From positions 1-64,000 of the forward strand of contig JALJCO010003015.1 in assembly GCA_023101725.1 (NCBI GenBank): a stretch of 64,000 nt of DNA. The letters run 5' to 3'. The stretch comes from Atherinomorus stipes (lineage: Eukaryota > Chordata > Actinopteri > Atheriniformes > Atherinidae). The translations under genes and the position numbers were made by a program. This document shows positions 12,216-23,656 of the stretch, piece after piece. A model generated the notes under the pieces. That model saw only the letters and a program-made list of their open reading frames with translations, did not search any database and was not told the origin of the DNA. Position 1 is the stretch's first letter. Each line of letters starts with the position of its first letter.

Positions 12216-13460
12216 TCCTACAGGGCTGTAACGGTACACAAAAATCAGGGTTCGGTATGTACCTCAGTACACAGGTTATGGTTCAGTTTTTCCTCGGTAC
12301 AGAAATGGAGAAAAATTTCACAAATATTAACTTTATCATCACAGCAGAGTTCATACTACATACCCGAGCCCGTTTTTTCCCTACCATTATACAGGCAGGG
12401 CGCCGCCCTACCAGACCCAGCACCGCCTACAAGTCAGGTTCATTGATCCTGATCTGGTTTCTATCCAGCACCGCCTACAAGTCAGGTTCATTGATCCTGA
12501 TCTGGTTTCTATCCAGCACCGCCTACAAGTCAGGTTCATTGATCCTGATCTGGTTTCTATCCAGCACCGCCTACAAGTCAGGTTCATTGATCCTGATCTG
12601 GTTTCTATCCAGCACCAGCTCACAAACTGGTTCATTGATCCTGATCTGGTTTCTATCCAGCACCAGCTCACAAACTGGTTCAAAAATCGCATTTCCTCTA
12701 GAACAGGTTTATATTGAGCTCTTGGACTAAAAACTAAATCTAACTGATGTTAGTTATCAGATTGCCATGACAGCATGTCATAGCTGCTCCGAGTTTCTCT
12801 GTGATGCCCACAGACACGCGCACGTCCACGGGATGAGCGTGCACGGCGCCTCAGACAGCACATGCGTCTGAAAACACGTCAACCTGCTGAAACTCAGACA
12901 GATATCAGTTTAAACTCTACTGAGGAGATGAAGATGGAAACAGTCGCCTCCTCCTGCTTGTGAGAGCGAGTGCGTCGCGGGAACGCGCACAGCTGATACC
13001 GCCTTCAAAATCACGTTTTATTATGTCAGCATGTCACCTTCTGAACTTTAAGAATATTTAGCACGACTTCAAACGAGTTTTATCAGGATTATACAATCCT
13101 TTACATTTTTCTGTCCTCTGTTTTCTCTCTTTTTTGTTTTTTTTATCAGTTTGGAAACGTGACTGAACAGAGTATCTGCTTATGATTATTTATTCTGATT
13201 AACACTAAAATGCTGTAACTGGACGGTTACTGTTACAGAGTTCATGAATGCATCATTCAGCAGAGATGATCTGTAGTTGTATGTTATAAACACAGCGGCT
13301 ATCACACTTACTGCCGTTCATCCTCCCACTGCTGAGACGCTGATGGGGAAACACTGCGACCGCAGTTCTGCAACGTCCACACACTGATTTCGTTTTGTCG
13401 ACTTTTATTCTGCTCCCTCTTCGTCTAAACTGAAGTTCTCCGACAGAAGACTTGAGAGTT
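12216..13460. mobile_element. hAT-like element, shared with 27069-28030
   Basis: Starts GGGCTGTAACGGTACACAAA and continues GGTTCGGTATG; the same start lies at 27069. Both copies end with an ATTCTGCTCCCTCTTCGTC-like segment and a GACAGA/GACGGAGGAC end. The copy here contains the 48-bp minisatellite. No transposase is recognised. Confidence 0.5.
12417..12690. repeat. Minisatellite, 48-bp unit, 5-6 copies
   Basis: The unit starts CCAGCACCGCCTACAAGTCA and ends GATCTGGTTTCTAT. 48 is a multiple of three, which explains why open frames with a 16-residue repeat appear on both strands. The last two copies carry the variant CCAGCTCACAAACTGG. Confidence 0.92.
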
Positions 13461-13475
13461 GGTGGAGCTTCAGTC

Positions 13476-15210
13476 GTTGAGACTATCCGAGACCTTCATG
13501 ATGTCGGACACTCATTGAGACTATCCGAGTCCTTCATGATGTCGGACACTCGTTGAGACTATCCGAGTCCTTCATGATGTCGGACACTTGTTGAGACTAT
13601 CCGAGTCCTTCATGATGTCGGACACTCGTTGAGACTATCCGAGTCCTTCATGATGTCGGACACTCATTGAGACTATCCGAGTCCTTCATGATGTCAGACA
13701 CTCGTTGAGACTATCCGAGTCCTTCATGGTGTGGGACACTCGTTGAGACTATCCGAGTCCTTCATGATGTCAGACACTCATTGAGACTATCCGAGCCCTT
13801 CATGATGTCGGACACTTGTTGAGACTATCCGAGTCCTTCATGATGTCGGACACTCGTTGAGACTATCCGAGTCCTTCATGATGTCAGACACTTGTTGAGA
13901 CTATCCGAGTCCTTCATGATGTCGGACACTCGTTGAGACTATCCGAGTCCTTCATGATGTCGGACACTCATTGAGACTATCCGAGTCCTTCATGATGTCG
14001 GACACTCATTGAGACTATCCGAGTCCTTTTAGGTGTCAGACAGTCGTTGAGACTATCCGAGTCCTTTTAGGTGTCGGACAGTCGTTGAGACTATCCGAGT
14101 CCTTCATGATGTCGGACACTTGTTGAGACTATCCGAGCCCTTCATGATGTCGGACACTCATTGAGACTATCCGAGTCCTTTTAGGTGTCAGACAGTCGTT
14201 GAGACTATCCGAGTCCTTCATGATGTCGGACACTCGTTGAGACTATCCGAGTCCTTTTAGGTGTCGGACAGTCGTTGAGACTATCCGAGTCCTTTTAGGT
14301 GTCGGACACTCGTTGAGACTATCCGAGCCCTTCATGATGTCAGACACTCGTTGAGACTATCCGAGCCCTTCATGATGTCAGACACTCGTTGAGACTATCC
14401 GAGTCCTTCATGATGTCAGACACTCGTTGAGACTATCCAAGTCCTTCATGATGTCGGACACTCGTTGAGACTATCCGAGCCCTTCATGATGTCGGACACT
14501 CATTGAGACTATCCGAGTCCTTCATGATGTCGGACACTCATTGAGACTATCCGAGACCTTCATGGTGTCGGACACTCGTTGAGACTATCCGAGTCCTTCA
14601 TGATGTCGGACACTCATTGAGACTATCCGAGTCCTTCATGGTGTCGGACACTCGTTGAGACTATCCGAGACCTTCATGGTGTCGGACACTCGTTGAGACT
14701 ATCCAAGTCCTTCATGATGTCGGACACTCGTTGAGACTATCCGAGTCCTTCATGGTGTTGGACACTCGTTGAGACTATCCGAGACCTTCATGGTGTCGGA
14801 CACTCGTTGAGACTATCCGAGTCCTTCATGATGTCGGACACTCATTGAGACTATCCGAGTCCTTCATGGTGTCGGACACTCGTTGAGACTATCCGAGTCC
14901 TTCATGGTGTCGGACACTCGTTGAGACTATCCGAGTCCTTCATGGTGTCGGACACTCGTTGAGACTATCCGAGACCTTCATGGTGTCGGACACTCGTTGA
15001 GACTATCCGAGTCCTTCATGATGTCGGACACTCATTGAGACTATCCGAGTCCTTCATGGTGTCGGACACTCGTTGAGACTATCCGAGACCTTCATGGTGT
15101 CGGACACTCGTTGAGACTATCCGAGTCCTTCATGATGTCGGACACTCGTTGAGACTATCCGAGCCCTTCATGATGTCGGACACTCGTTGAGACTATCCGA
15201 GTACTTCAGG
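13476..15210. repeat. Minisatellite, 38-bp unit, about 45 copies
   Basis: The unit is TCGTTGAGACTATCCGAGTC followed by CTTCATGATGTCGGACAC, with 38-bp spacing confirmed at 13501 and 13539. Variants cluster: CTTTTAGGTGTC(A/G)GACAG units lie only at about 14025-14310, and CTTCATGGTG units dominate after 14560, which indicates local homogenisation. Confidence 0.96.
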
Positions 15211-15451
15211 GTGGAAAAAAAGCGTGTTTTTAGGGCGAACTTAGATGCGGGGGGCCAATTGCCCCATACTTATCATTAGCTGGGCTGCTAGGCTGCTGCT
15301 GGATAAATACTGGAGCTATCTGGAAAATTCCTTTCTCCATCACTCACATATATGAAAGGACATGAAAACACACCCCAGCGTTTTTTAAAAAAGAGAAGTT
15401 CCCCTAACCACCAATCAAATTGGTCAGATTCAGCCAATCTGTGTTTAGGGT

Positions 15452-15633
15452 GTATATATGGGTACATATTTGTATTTTCAGTTTAAACGTTTTGCCTAAA
15501 TTATCAATGAAGAGTTGTTTGAAAGAGAAAGAAATGCTATATAAATGCATTATGTAACAAAAAATAATCATTTGAACAATCATGATTTCAATATTGATCA
15601 AAATAATCGTCATAATGATTTTTCCCTAGTTTG
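15452..15633. mobile_element. Transposon terminal segment, inverted partner of 11682-11875
   Basis: This is the reverse complement of the 11.7-kb segment with scattered mismatches, ending near CCCTAG at about 15630. Together the two arms bracket the 48-bp and 38-bp arrays. Confidence 0.6.
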
Positions 15634-16189
15634 GGTCTCTGTCTCTCCTGTTGCTTGGTAGTATTCATAGTTAATTCAGGTAGGAGTCATGGGACAGAAT
15701 CGTCTCCTTTCATCATAGTCGGCTTCATTGTCAGGTACAACTAAAGCGCATCACATTTGGTGCAGAAATATAACAAGATTCAAAAACATAAGTTATTGTA
15801 AAGAACAACAGTGATACACAGAGTACACACGGGATCAGAAATATTACAAATATGACATGCTTCCTCCATAAAGGACGGGTCAGTGCTTCTGAAAGGAATC
15901 TGTGGACTTCCCTCCTCCTCAATCCGCTCAGATGCTTCCAGGTCACCTCCCCCAGCCAGGACCTCTCCTTCTACTCATTAATATGTCATTTTTAGTGGAT
16001 CTGGGTAAATCTGTGACCCTCTACTCAGAGCTCAAACGCTCAGATTCTCTTCATTCTGTCAGCACAGAGAAAACATGTTGATCTCTGTCCATCATCATCC
16101 CTGAATTTAATGTTTTTCTTTCACAAACTCTCACTTTCTGCCCGCTGTTAGAAAAATGAGCTCACAAAGAAGCAAAACCCATCCTTCCT
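15634..16189. other. No gene recognised upstream of the candidate promoter
   Basis: No tandem repeat and no recognisable coding motif. The lack of obvious mobile DNA directly upstream of the CpG-rich segment suits a proximal regulatory region, but nothing specific can be named. Confidence 0.4.
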
Positions 16190-16436
16190 CGGTGTGTGTG
16201 CGCGGTGGGGGTGTATGAGGCTATTTTTGTCTCGTAGCGCTCATTAGTAAAGTCCTGAGTAAAATGCGTGCACGCGACATGAGGCAGCATCGATGCTGCT
16301 TCCCTCCGAGCTGCACGCAGCAACTTGGAGCAGTGCAGATAGAGCAGCTCACGCGCAGGACAGCGCAGCAGAGGACGCGGAGGCTGACCGGCGGCGGAGT
16401 GTGATGCAGGATACTCCATCATTCTGCACGTGAAAG
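16190..16436 (+). promoter_or_regulatory. Candidate glrb promoter and non-coding first exon
   Basis: A CpG-rich stretch (many CGCG and GCGC) ends in TGAAAG followed by the donor GTAAGACG at 16437. The first coding exon has only five untranslated bases before its ATG, so an upstream non-coding exon is needed, and this is the best candidate I see on the + strand. No TATA box is evident. The start coordinate is approximate, and it could belong to another transcript. Confidence 0.35.
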
Positions 16437-16641
16437 GTAAGACGCCGGGATTAGCTGCTTTTCTGGCTCCCGCAGCAGCTGGAGGACGGTGTGTGATCCT
16501 GGGAAAGCCATACCGGATCATTGTCCCTGCAGGGACGCTGCGATCCGTCCCTGCTGGGGGAGGACGAGCCTGGTGCACCCGAGTCTGCAGGACGCTGCAT
16601 GTGCATGAGTTTTTACAGTTTTCCTGCAGTCCAGCAGAATC

Positions 16642-16645
<4 letters not shown>

Positions 16646-16685
<40 letters not shown>
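16646..16685. repeat. (TG)n microsatellite, about 20 repeats
   Basis: An uninterrupted TG run about 210 bp after the candidate exon 1 donor. Confidence 0.97.
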
Positions 16686-16686
<1 letters not shown>

Positions 16687-16905
16687 CTTTAACAGCATTG
16701 GCGAGCTGTGTCATTGCATCTTGTCAGTGTAACCCAGCGCCGCAGTACCCACCCCCTCCCACACACTCTCCTGCCTTCTGCCTCCCCCCGTCCCACCAAC
16801 ATCCCCTCCTGAATGAGTCGGCTCGTAAATGATCATCCAGCGGGACGGCCGATCACCAGGAGACGCTCGTCTGTCATCATCCATCACATCTTCCTCACAT
16901 ACCGC

Positions 16906-17702
16906 ACTGCAAAAACTCAAATGTGACGCGTAGATTTTTCTCATTTCTACTTAAAATATCTCATCACACTCAAAATACGACAAAAGTACCTGAAGAGAAA
17001 CATTTCAGTGAGATTTAGGAACTTGTTTTAAGGCGATGCATCTTATTTGAACAAATCTGATCAGAAAATTTAGTTTGTTCCATTGGCAGAATGAAAATTT
17101 CTACTTATTTCGAGTAGAGATACACCGATCCGATACCAGGATCAGATATCGGCTCCGATTTTGAAAAATTAGCTGGATGGGATATCATGAACGTGGCCAA
17201 TCCAGCGTTCCAATCCAGTCATTTCTGTTGTTATTAATATTGTAATAAATGAACACTTTATTTGTTAAAAGATCAAATCAAGTAGATTTCTATCTTTGTT
17301 CATTTGTTACCTTTCTTTAAACAAGGCTAAATGTTTACGTCAAGCTTGATGCTTTCACTCACACGGCGAGGAATGCGGTTCATTCATTCAATGGTAGTAT
17401 TGGATCGGTATCAGGTGTCAGCCGATACACTCAGCTGTGGTATCGGTATCGGATTGGATCGGAAAAACTGGATCGGTGCATCTCTAATTTGGCCAAGAGT
17501 TTTTTTCCTTGTAAGAAGCAAAAAATAAATAAATGAATAAATGAAATTTTTTCTAAAATAACCCTCATCGCCTTATTCCCATATCTCACTGAAATGTTTC
17601 TCTTTAGGTGATTTTGTCTTATTTTGAGTGTGATGAGATTTTTTTTTTGACTAGAATTTCAAAATATAAAGCTACTTGGTAAGATTTTGGTTTTTGCAGT
17701 GT
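16906..17702. mobile_element. MITE with CACTGCAAAAA ends
   Basis: The left end CACTGCAAAAACTCAAA pairs with the right end TTTGGTTTTTGCAGTG. Internal segments are also inverted: TCTCATCACACTCAAAATA and GAAACATTTCAGTGAGAT on the left are mirrored on the right. The termini fit hAT-type elements. A related, partly preserved copy is at 39176-39360. It is split by the element at 17113-17490. Confidence 0.75.
17113..17490. mobile_element. hAT-like MITE nested in the previous element
   Basis: The ends are TAGAGATACACCGATCC and GGATCGGTGCATCTCTA, inverted with few mismatches, with GATCGG-rich subterminal repeats on both sides. Target duplication is not clear (ATTTCGAG against ATTTGGCC). Confidence 0.75.
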
Positions 17703-18600
17703 CACACAGTCATAACTCTGTTTTTATCTTCATTTTATATCAAATGTCAGGATTATGGAAGGGTATAAGAAAAACCGAATCCTGATTTTCTTCCAAAACA
17801 TTGAAAAAATTTAAGGAGATTTTCTTCTTTCATTTTCTGAAAAAAGTCTGAATCAAAATATGAAAAAAAAAATCAAATTTTCCTGGGAAAACCTCAAATT
17901 CTGGCTTTTATCATAAAATTCAGACTTTTTTTCATAAACTGAAAAGAACTAAAAAGTATTTTTTAAATGTTCTGTAAAAAGTCAGAATTTTGATTGCTTG
18001 TGGACAGGAGAGCTCCTCGCGTTGTTAAAGGAGTGATGACATAACAGCTAAAAACTAGTTTATGTTGTTGGCATTACTGCATATGTAAATACTCCAAAGA
18101 AAAAAACGGCATTTTTTACAGCGGAGTATTGTTTTGAAATGCCAGACCTCACTTCCTCAGTAATACAGTTGGGTCCGGTGATGATATGGAGCTTTACCCG
18201 GAGACCACGTTGGCTTCATTTTGATTGGCTACACCTTATTTGGCTATGACCTTATTTGGAGAATCTAGGTCAAGCTGCGGTCGGAGTTTGCTAAAGGCTA
18301 ACTGCTAGCAACATGGGCACTTCAGACAGTGAACTACGTTTGTCAGACAAGACAGCATTTAGAAAATAAATAAACTTACAGGTAATGACAAGGTTGTGGC
18401 CCCCTCCCTCAGTGTTGCTGCAGAAGTTTGCTTTTACATCCATTTGTTTGAAAACCCAGACCTGACTGCACAGAAGTTACTACTAGCTCCATACACGAAG
18501 CTGAATCAGACAGGGAGGGGAGGGGGGAGCGGACGGTGCATAGACCATTAGGAGAGAGAGGGGGGGCGCTGTTTACTTGATAGTGTGCTCTTATTGGAGC
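17703..18600. other. No gene recognised, intron 1
   Basis: AT-rich sequence with internally similar AAAATCTGA and TTTTCTG words, then an apparently unique segment (18000-18600) before the 18-bp array. Confidence 0.45.
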
Positions 18601-18604
18601 AATT

Positions 18605-20964
18605 AAATTACGTAGAATGATGGAACTATGTAGAATGATGGAACTACGTAGAATGATAGAACAACGTAGAATGATAGAACTACGTAGAATGATAGAATTA
18701 CGTAAAATGATGGAACTACGTAGAATGATGGAACTACGTAGAATGATAGAACAACGTAGAATGATATAACTACATAGAATGATAGAACTACGTAGAATGA
18801 TGGAACTACGTAGAATGATGGAACTACGTAGAATGATAGAACTACATAGAATGATGGAACTACATAGAATGATGGAACTACGTAGAATGATAGAATTACA
18901 TAGAATGATAGAACTATGCAGAATGATAGAACTACATAGAATGACAGAACTACGTAGAATGATAGAACTACGTAGAATGATAGAGCTACATAGAATGATG
19001 GAACTACATAGAATGATGGAACTACGTAGAGAATGATAGAACTACGTAGAATGATAGAACTACGTAGAATGATAGAATTACGTAGAATGATAGAATTACG
19101 TAGAATGATAGAACTATGTAGAATGATAGAACTACGTAGAATGACAGAACTACGTAGAATGATCGAATTACGTAGAATGATAGAATTACGTAGAATGATA
19201 GAACTATGCAGAATGATGGAACTACGTAGAATGATAGAACTACATAGAATGATGGAACTACGTAGAATGATAGAACTACGTAGAATGATAGAACTACATA
19301 GAATGATGGAACTACGTAGAATGATAGAACTACGTAGAATGATAGAACTATGTAGAATGATAGAACTACGTAGAATGACAGAACTACGTAGAATGACGGA
19401 ACTACGTAGAATGATAGAACTACGTAGAATGATGGAACTACGTAAAATGATAGAACTACATAGAATGATGGAACTACATAGAATGATGGAACTACGTAGA
19501 ATGATAGAACTACGTAGAATGATAGAACTATGCAGAATGATAGAACTACGTAGAATGACAGAACTACGTAGAATGATAGAACTACATAGAATGATGGAAC
19601 TACGTAGAATGATAGAATTACGTAGAATGACAGAACTACGTAGAATGATAGAATTACGTAGAATGATAGAATTACGTAGAATGACAGAACTACGTAGAAT
19701 GATAGAACTACGTAGAATGACAGAACTACGTAGAATGATAGAATTACGTAGAATGATAGAATTACGTAGAATGACAGAACTACGTAGAATGATAGAACTA
19801 CATAGAATGATGGCACTACGTAGAATGATGGAACTACGTAGAATGATAGAACTACGTAGAATGATAGAACTACGTAGAATGATAGAACTACGTAGAATGA
19901 TAGAATTACGTAGAATGATAGAACTATGTAGAATGATAGAACTACGTAGAATGACAGAACTACGTAGAATGATAGAATTACGTAGAATGATAGAATTACG
20001 TAGAATGACAGAACTACGTAGAATGATAGAACTACATAGAATGATGGAACTACGTAGAATGATAGAACTACGTAGAATGATAGAACTACGTAGAATGATA
20101 GAATTACGTAGAATGATAGAACTACGTAGAATGATAGAACTACGTAGAATGATGGAACTACGTAGAATGATGGAACTACGTAGAATGATGGAACTACGTA
20201 GAATGATAGAATTACGTAGAATGATAGAATTATGTAGAATGATAGAACTACGTAGAATGACAGAACTACGTAGAATGATAGAATTACGTAGAATGATAGA
20301 ATTACGTAGAATGACAGAACTACGTAGAATGATAGAACTACATAGAATGATGGAACTACGTAGAATGATAGAACTACATAGAATGATAGAACTATGTAGA
20401 ATGATGGAACTACGTAGAATGATGGAACTACGTAGAATGATAGAATTACGTAGAATGATAGAACTATGTAGAATGATAGAACTACGTAGAATGACAGAAC
20501 TACGTAGAATGATAGAACTACATAGAATGATGGAACTACGTAGAATGATAGAATTACGTAGAATGATAGAACTATGTAGAATGATGGAACTACGTAGAAT
20601 GATGGAACTACGTAGAATGATAGAATTACGTAGAATGATAGAACTATGTAGAATGATAGAACTACGTAGAATGACAGAACTACGTAGAATGATAGAATTA
20701 CGTAGAATGATAGAATTACGTAGAATGACAGAACTACGTAGAATGATAGAACTACATAGAATGATGGAACTACGTAGAATGATAGAACTACATAGAATGA
20801 TAGAACTACGTAGAATGATGGAACTACGTAGAATGATAGAACTACGTAGAATGATAGAACTACATAGAATGATGGAAATACGTAGAATGATAGAACTACG
20901 TAGAATGATAGAACTACGTAGAATGATAGAACTACGTAGAATGATAGAACTACGTAGAATGATA
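18605..20964. repeat. Giant 18-bp tandem array, about 131 copies
   Basis: The unit is GAACTACGTAGAATGATA, with the palindrome CTACGTAG in the centre. 18 is a multiple of three, so near-uninterrupted frames of 666 codons (+ strand, MIELRR repeats) and 676 codons (minus strand, SFYVVL repeats) arise; neither has gene features. A small slip near 19028 (TAGAGAATGA) breaks the phase once. Many units differ only at the central CpG (TACATA or TATGTA). Confidence 0.97.
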
Positions 20965-21602
20965 AGCTGCTGTCTGATTCAACTGTTTCTGAGCAGAGAG
21001 ACAAAGCTGACAGACCATAAACAGGAACTTTGATTCTCACTCTGACATTCACATGAACTCATCAGTGCACAACAGATCATATTATACACCCAAAACCCCA
21101 GAAAAGTGACATTTGATGTCATGGCACCTTTAAAGCTGACAGGAGGATCTCCTCTGGATGGCGTGGAGGTGGAGGGAATGTGCAGAACATCACAGTCAGG
21201 ATTATTCTACATTACTGGAATGGTTCAGCAGCTTCCTCTGACATCTCCACCTGTTCACCGAAGAGCCGCTCCACAGCTGATGCAGGTCATTACGCGGGGC
21301 AGTGGAGGCAGTGTTCATGTCTGCAGTCAGACTGATGCTGTCAATCAGTGGAGGAAGCTGCAACGATGATGATGGTGACAGTTGACAGTCATCATGCGCT
21401 CTGGCTACTTGGTCATAGAGACTGTCTGCGCGCACGACCCGCACGCACGACCCGCACGCACCCGTGAAGTTTAATTTCTTTTTTTTTTTACTCTAAATGC
21501 GGAACCGACCTGCTGCAGCACCAGCACCGCAGCGTCTTTGGAAAGGAATCCATCATGGTGAAGTTAGCATTTCTCTCCAGTAGCTGCGCGTGTGCGAGTC
21601 CA

Positions 21603-21604
<2 letters not shown>
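20965..21604. other. No gene recognised, intron 1
   Basis: Non-repetitive sequence. An 87-codon frame at 21106-21369 has no recognised domain. Confidence 0.4.

Positions 21605-21640
<36 letters not shown>
21605..21640. repeat. (GT)n microsatellite
   Basis: About 18 GT repeats, followed by CACGTGCGTG. Confidence 0.97.
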
Positions 21641-21641
<1 letters not shown>

Positions 21642-23656
21642 ACGTGCGTGCTCGTCAGCATGAGCGTGTTTGTGTTAATGGCGGAGTTAGGGCACTAAAA
21701 ATTGTTTGCACCAGGGCCCATCACCATGATGTTACGCTACTGGTACTTACTAGGAACTGGTCTGTGGTACTTCTGTGGGTACTTACTAGGAATATATATA
21801 TATGTATATATATGCTGTATAAAAATACGTGACATACCTGGAAGAAGTGGAGCTCAGGAAGAAGGTCCAGTGTGAAAGCGATCTCGGTCCGAGAGACCAC
21901 CGCCCGCTAAGCCGAGTCCCCAGTTTGACCGAGCCTAGCGGACTGTGTGGTGTGAACGCACCCTAAGGTTGTTTTCAGGTGTCACTGCTCCAAAGCCAGG
22001 ATCAGAGTACACGACTTTCTTCATGGTTCACAACGGTCGCTATGTCAGATTCACAGACGTGTCATAACATCGGACGGTGTCGTGTTACTCACGAGTGGTC
22101 ACACTACAAGAACGGCACCAGACAGACAACCGTCTGATCATCACGTGGTGTCGCAAGAGACGACACGAGAGGGGGAGGCGGGACAAGCAGCTGTCAATCA
22201 GTCACTTGAGGGCACATCAGAGAGGAAACTGATGCCACAGCTCCCCCGTCTCTCCACCGTTCCACCGCTCCATCGGACAGCAGCTGTGTCTCCTCCTTTC
22301 CTCCGTTGTTGTTTGTGTCCCGGCGCTCCTGAGTGTCTCTCTGGTGGAAGTGAGGGGTGTGCTGTCCTCCTATTGGTCAATATGAAGGGACACGTCGCAG
22401 GACATGTCACACTTGACGGACAAACCCAAATCATTCTGACACACCAGTCGCAGACGCCAAATCGCCAGTCACTGATGATGTCACACTACACGGAGCGAAG
22501 ACGCGACGTTCTGCGATCCAACGACGCAGAATCGGGCACGACAGTGAGCGACTGTCTGCGACGTCTGTCCGGTCAAAATTGGGCTAAATTCATGTCGTCT
22601 GATCCAGGCTTAGAAAAAACTGAGAAATGTCTCGTTGTCTCATTAGGCTTCGTTCTCACCATCCCTACCAGACCTTTCTCTCTGATTCTGATATAGATAT
22701 ATGGGGATCTTTCACTAATCTAAACAGAAAGGAGTCAGAGTGATGCAGAAATGTTGTATAAATCGCACGTATTAATTCCTAGAAATAAGGGCCAGGTTGA
22801 AAGAAACATAAGTTATCCTTTCACAACCCTTGGCCACCCCTAAAAATATCTCTGCAGGCGCCCCCGTGTGGCAGATGTGGAAGCTCACCCTGCCATCTTG
22901 TCCATATGTCCAACCCTGACAAACGTTTGGCAAATTCATTTTGACACTTTTCAAAAAGTGTTCACGCCTCTCTGCATATCACTGTCTTTGGTCTTCTGGA
23001 GTGATACATCCAGTACTTCCCTCAGGACGTGGAGGCCGAGTCATTCGTGAGTGTCTTGGCTGTTGTTTCAGAGTCTTTGGGCACATCTATCACTAGTTTT
23101 CTTTCAAGGGACTTTGAAATCTTTTGCTTTCTAGTTGGCCTCTTCTGTACAGCATGTCTCTCCGAACTCGGGATGTCATGATTATTGATTTACTTGGTAC
23201 AATTTTTGTCAAAGAAATAATCATGGTTTTATGATTATCACGATTATATCTTAATTCCCAAACACCATAAATGTGTAAAATCACATGAACACTCCTCACA
23301 GGTCTAAATTTTTGTTTCATTTGTCAAAACTGATGTGTTTTGGCATTGTCTTGGTCAGGGGAGTGGATTCAGGCTATGTGGGAGTGTGGGGTCCTGTCTC
23401 TATGCCTCCGATGATCATGTGCCCTGGCTACTTGGCCACATGGACGTCAGGTAAGCACATGTGACTCTCACCCGGGAATCTGTGCGTTGGGACCTGCCCG
23501 GGCGTTCCATGCCACATTCGGACCTTATCACAGGGGTGAAAAGAATCCACTAAAACCCACTTTAACCTCCGTATTTATGACCCATTCAATCATTTAATAA
23601 CTTTGTTTTCATTCTGTGCAAAAGTTTTGCTGATCTGCCATCATGGTTCAGATGTG
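21641..23656. other. Degraded repeats, no gene recognised
   Basis: A segment at 21870-21965 (GTCCGAGAGACCACCG through GGTGTGAACGCACCCTAAG) resembles a MITE-type end. 22060-22570 has GACGTC-rich inverted words. 23165-23300 resembles a hAT-type end (GATGTCATGATTATTGA). A 204-codon frame at 22082-22696 has no family I recognise and lies in this repeat-like DNA. Confidence 0.4.

Noticed and set aside
6641..15210. CRISPR-like regular repeats
   Set aside because: The arrays are head-to-tail tandem repeats without unique spacers, and the genome is a vertebrate one.
19022..21052. 676- and 666-codon open frames on opposite strands of 18.6-21.05 kb
   Set aside because: They are produced by an 18-bp tandem array without stops in these frames. 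There is no promoter, splice or domain evidence, and both strands are equally open.
22082..22696. 204-codon frame as a protein gene
   Set aside because: It lies in degraded repeat-like DNA with inverted words, lacks any family motif, and has no supporting exon structure.
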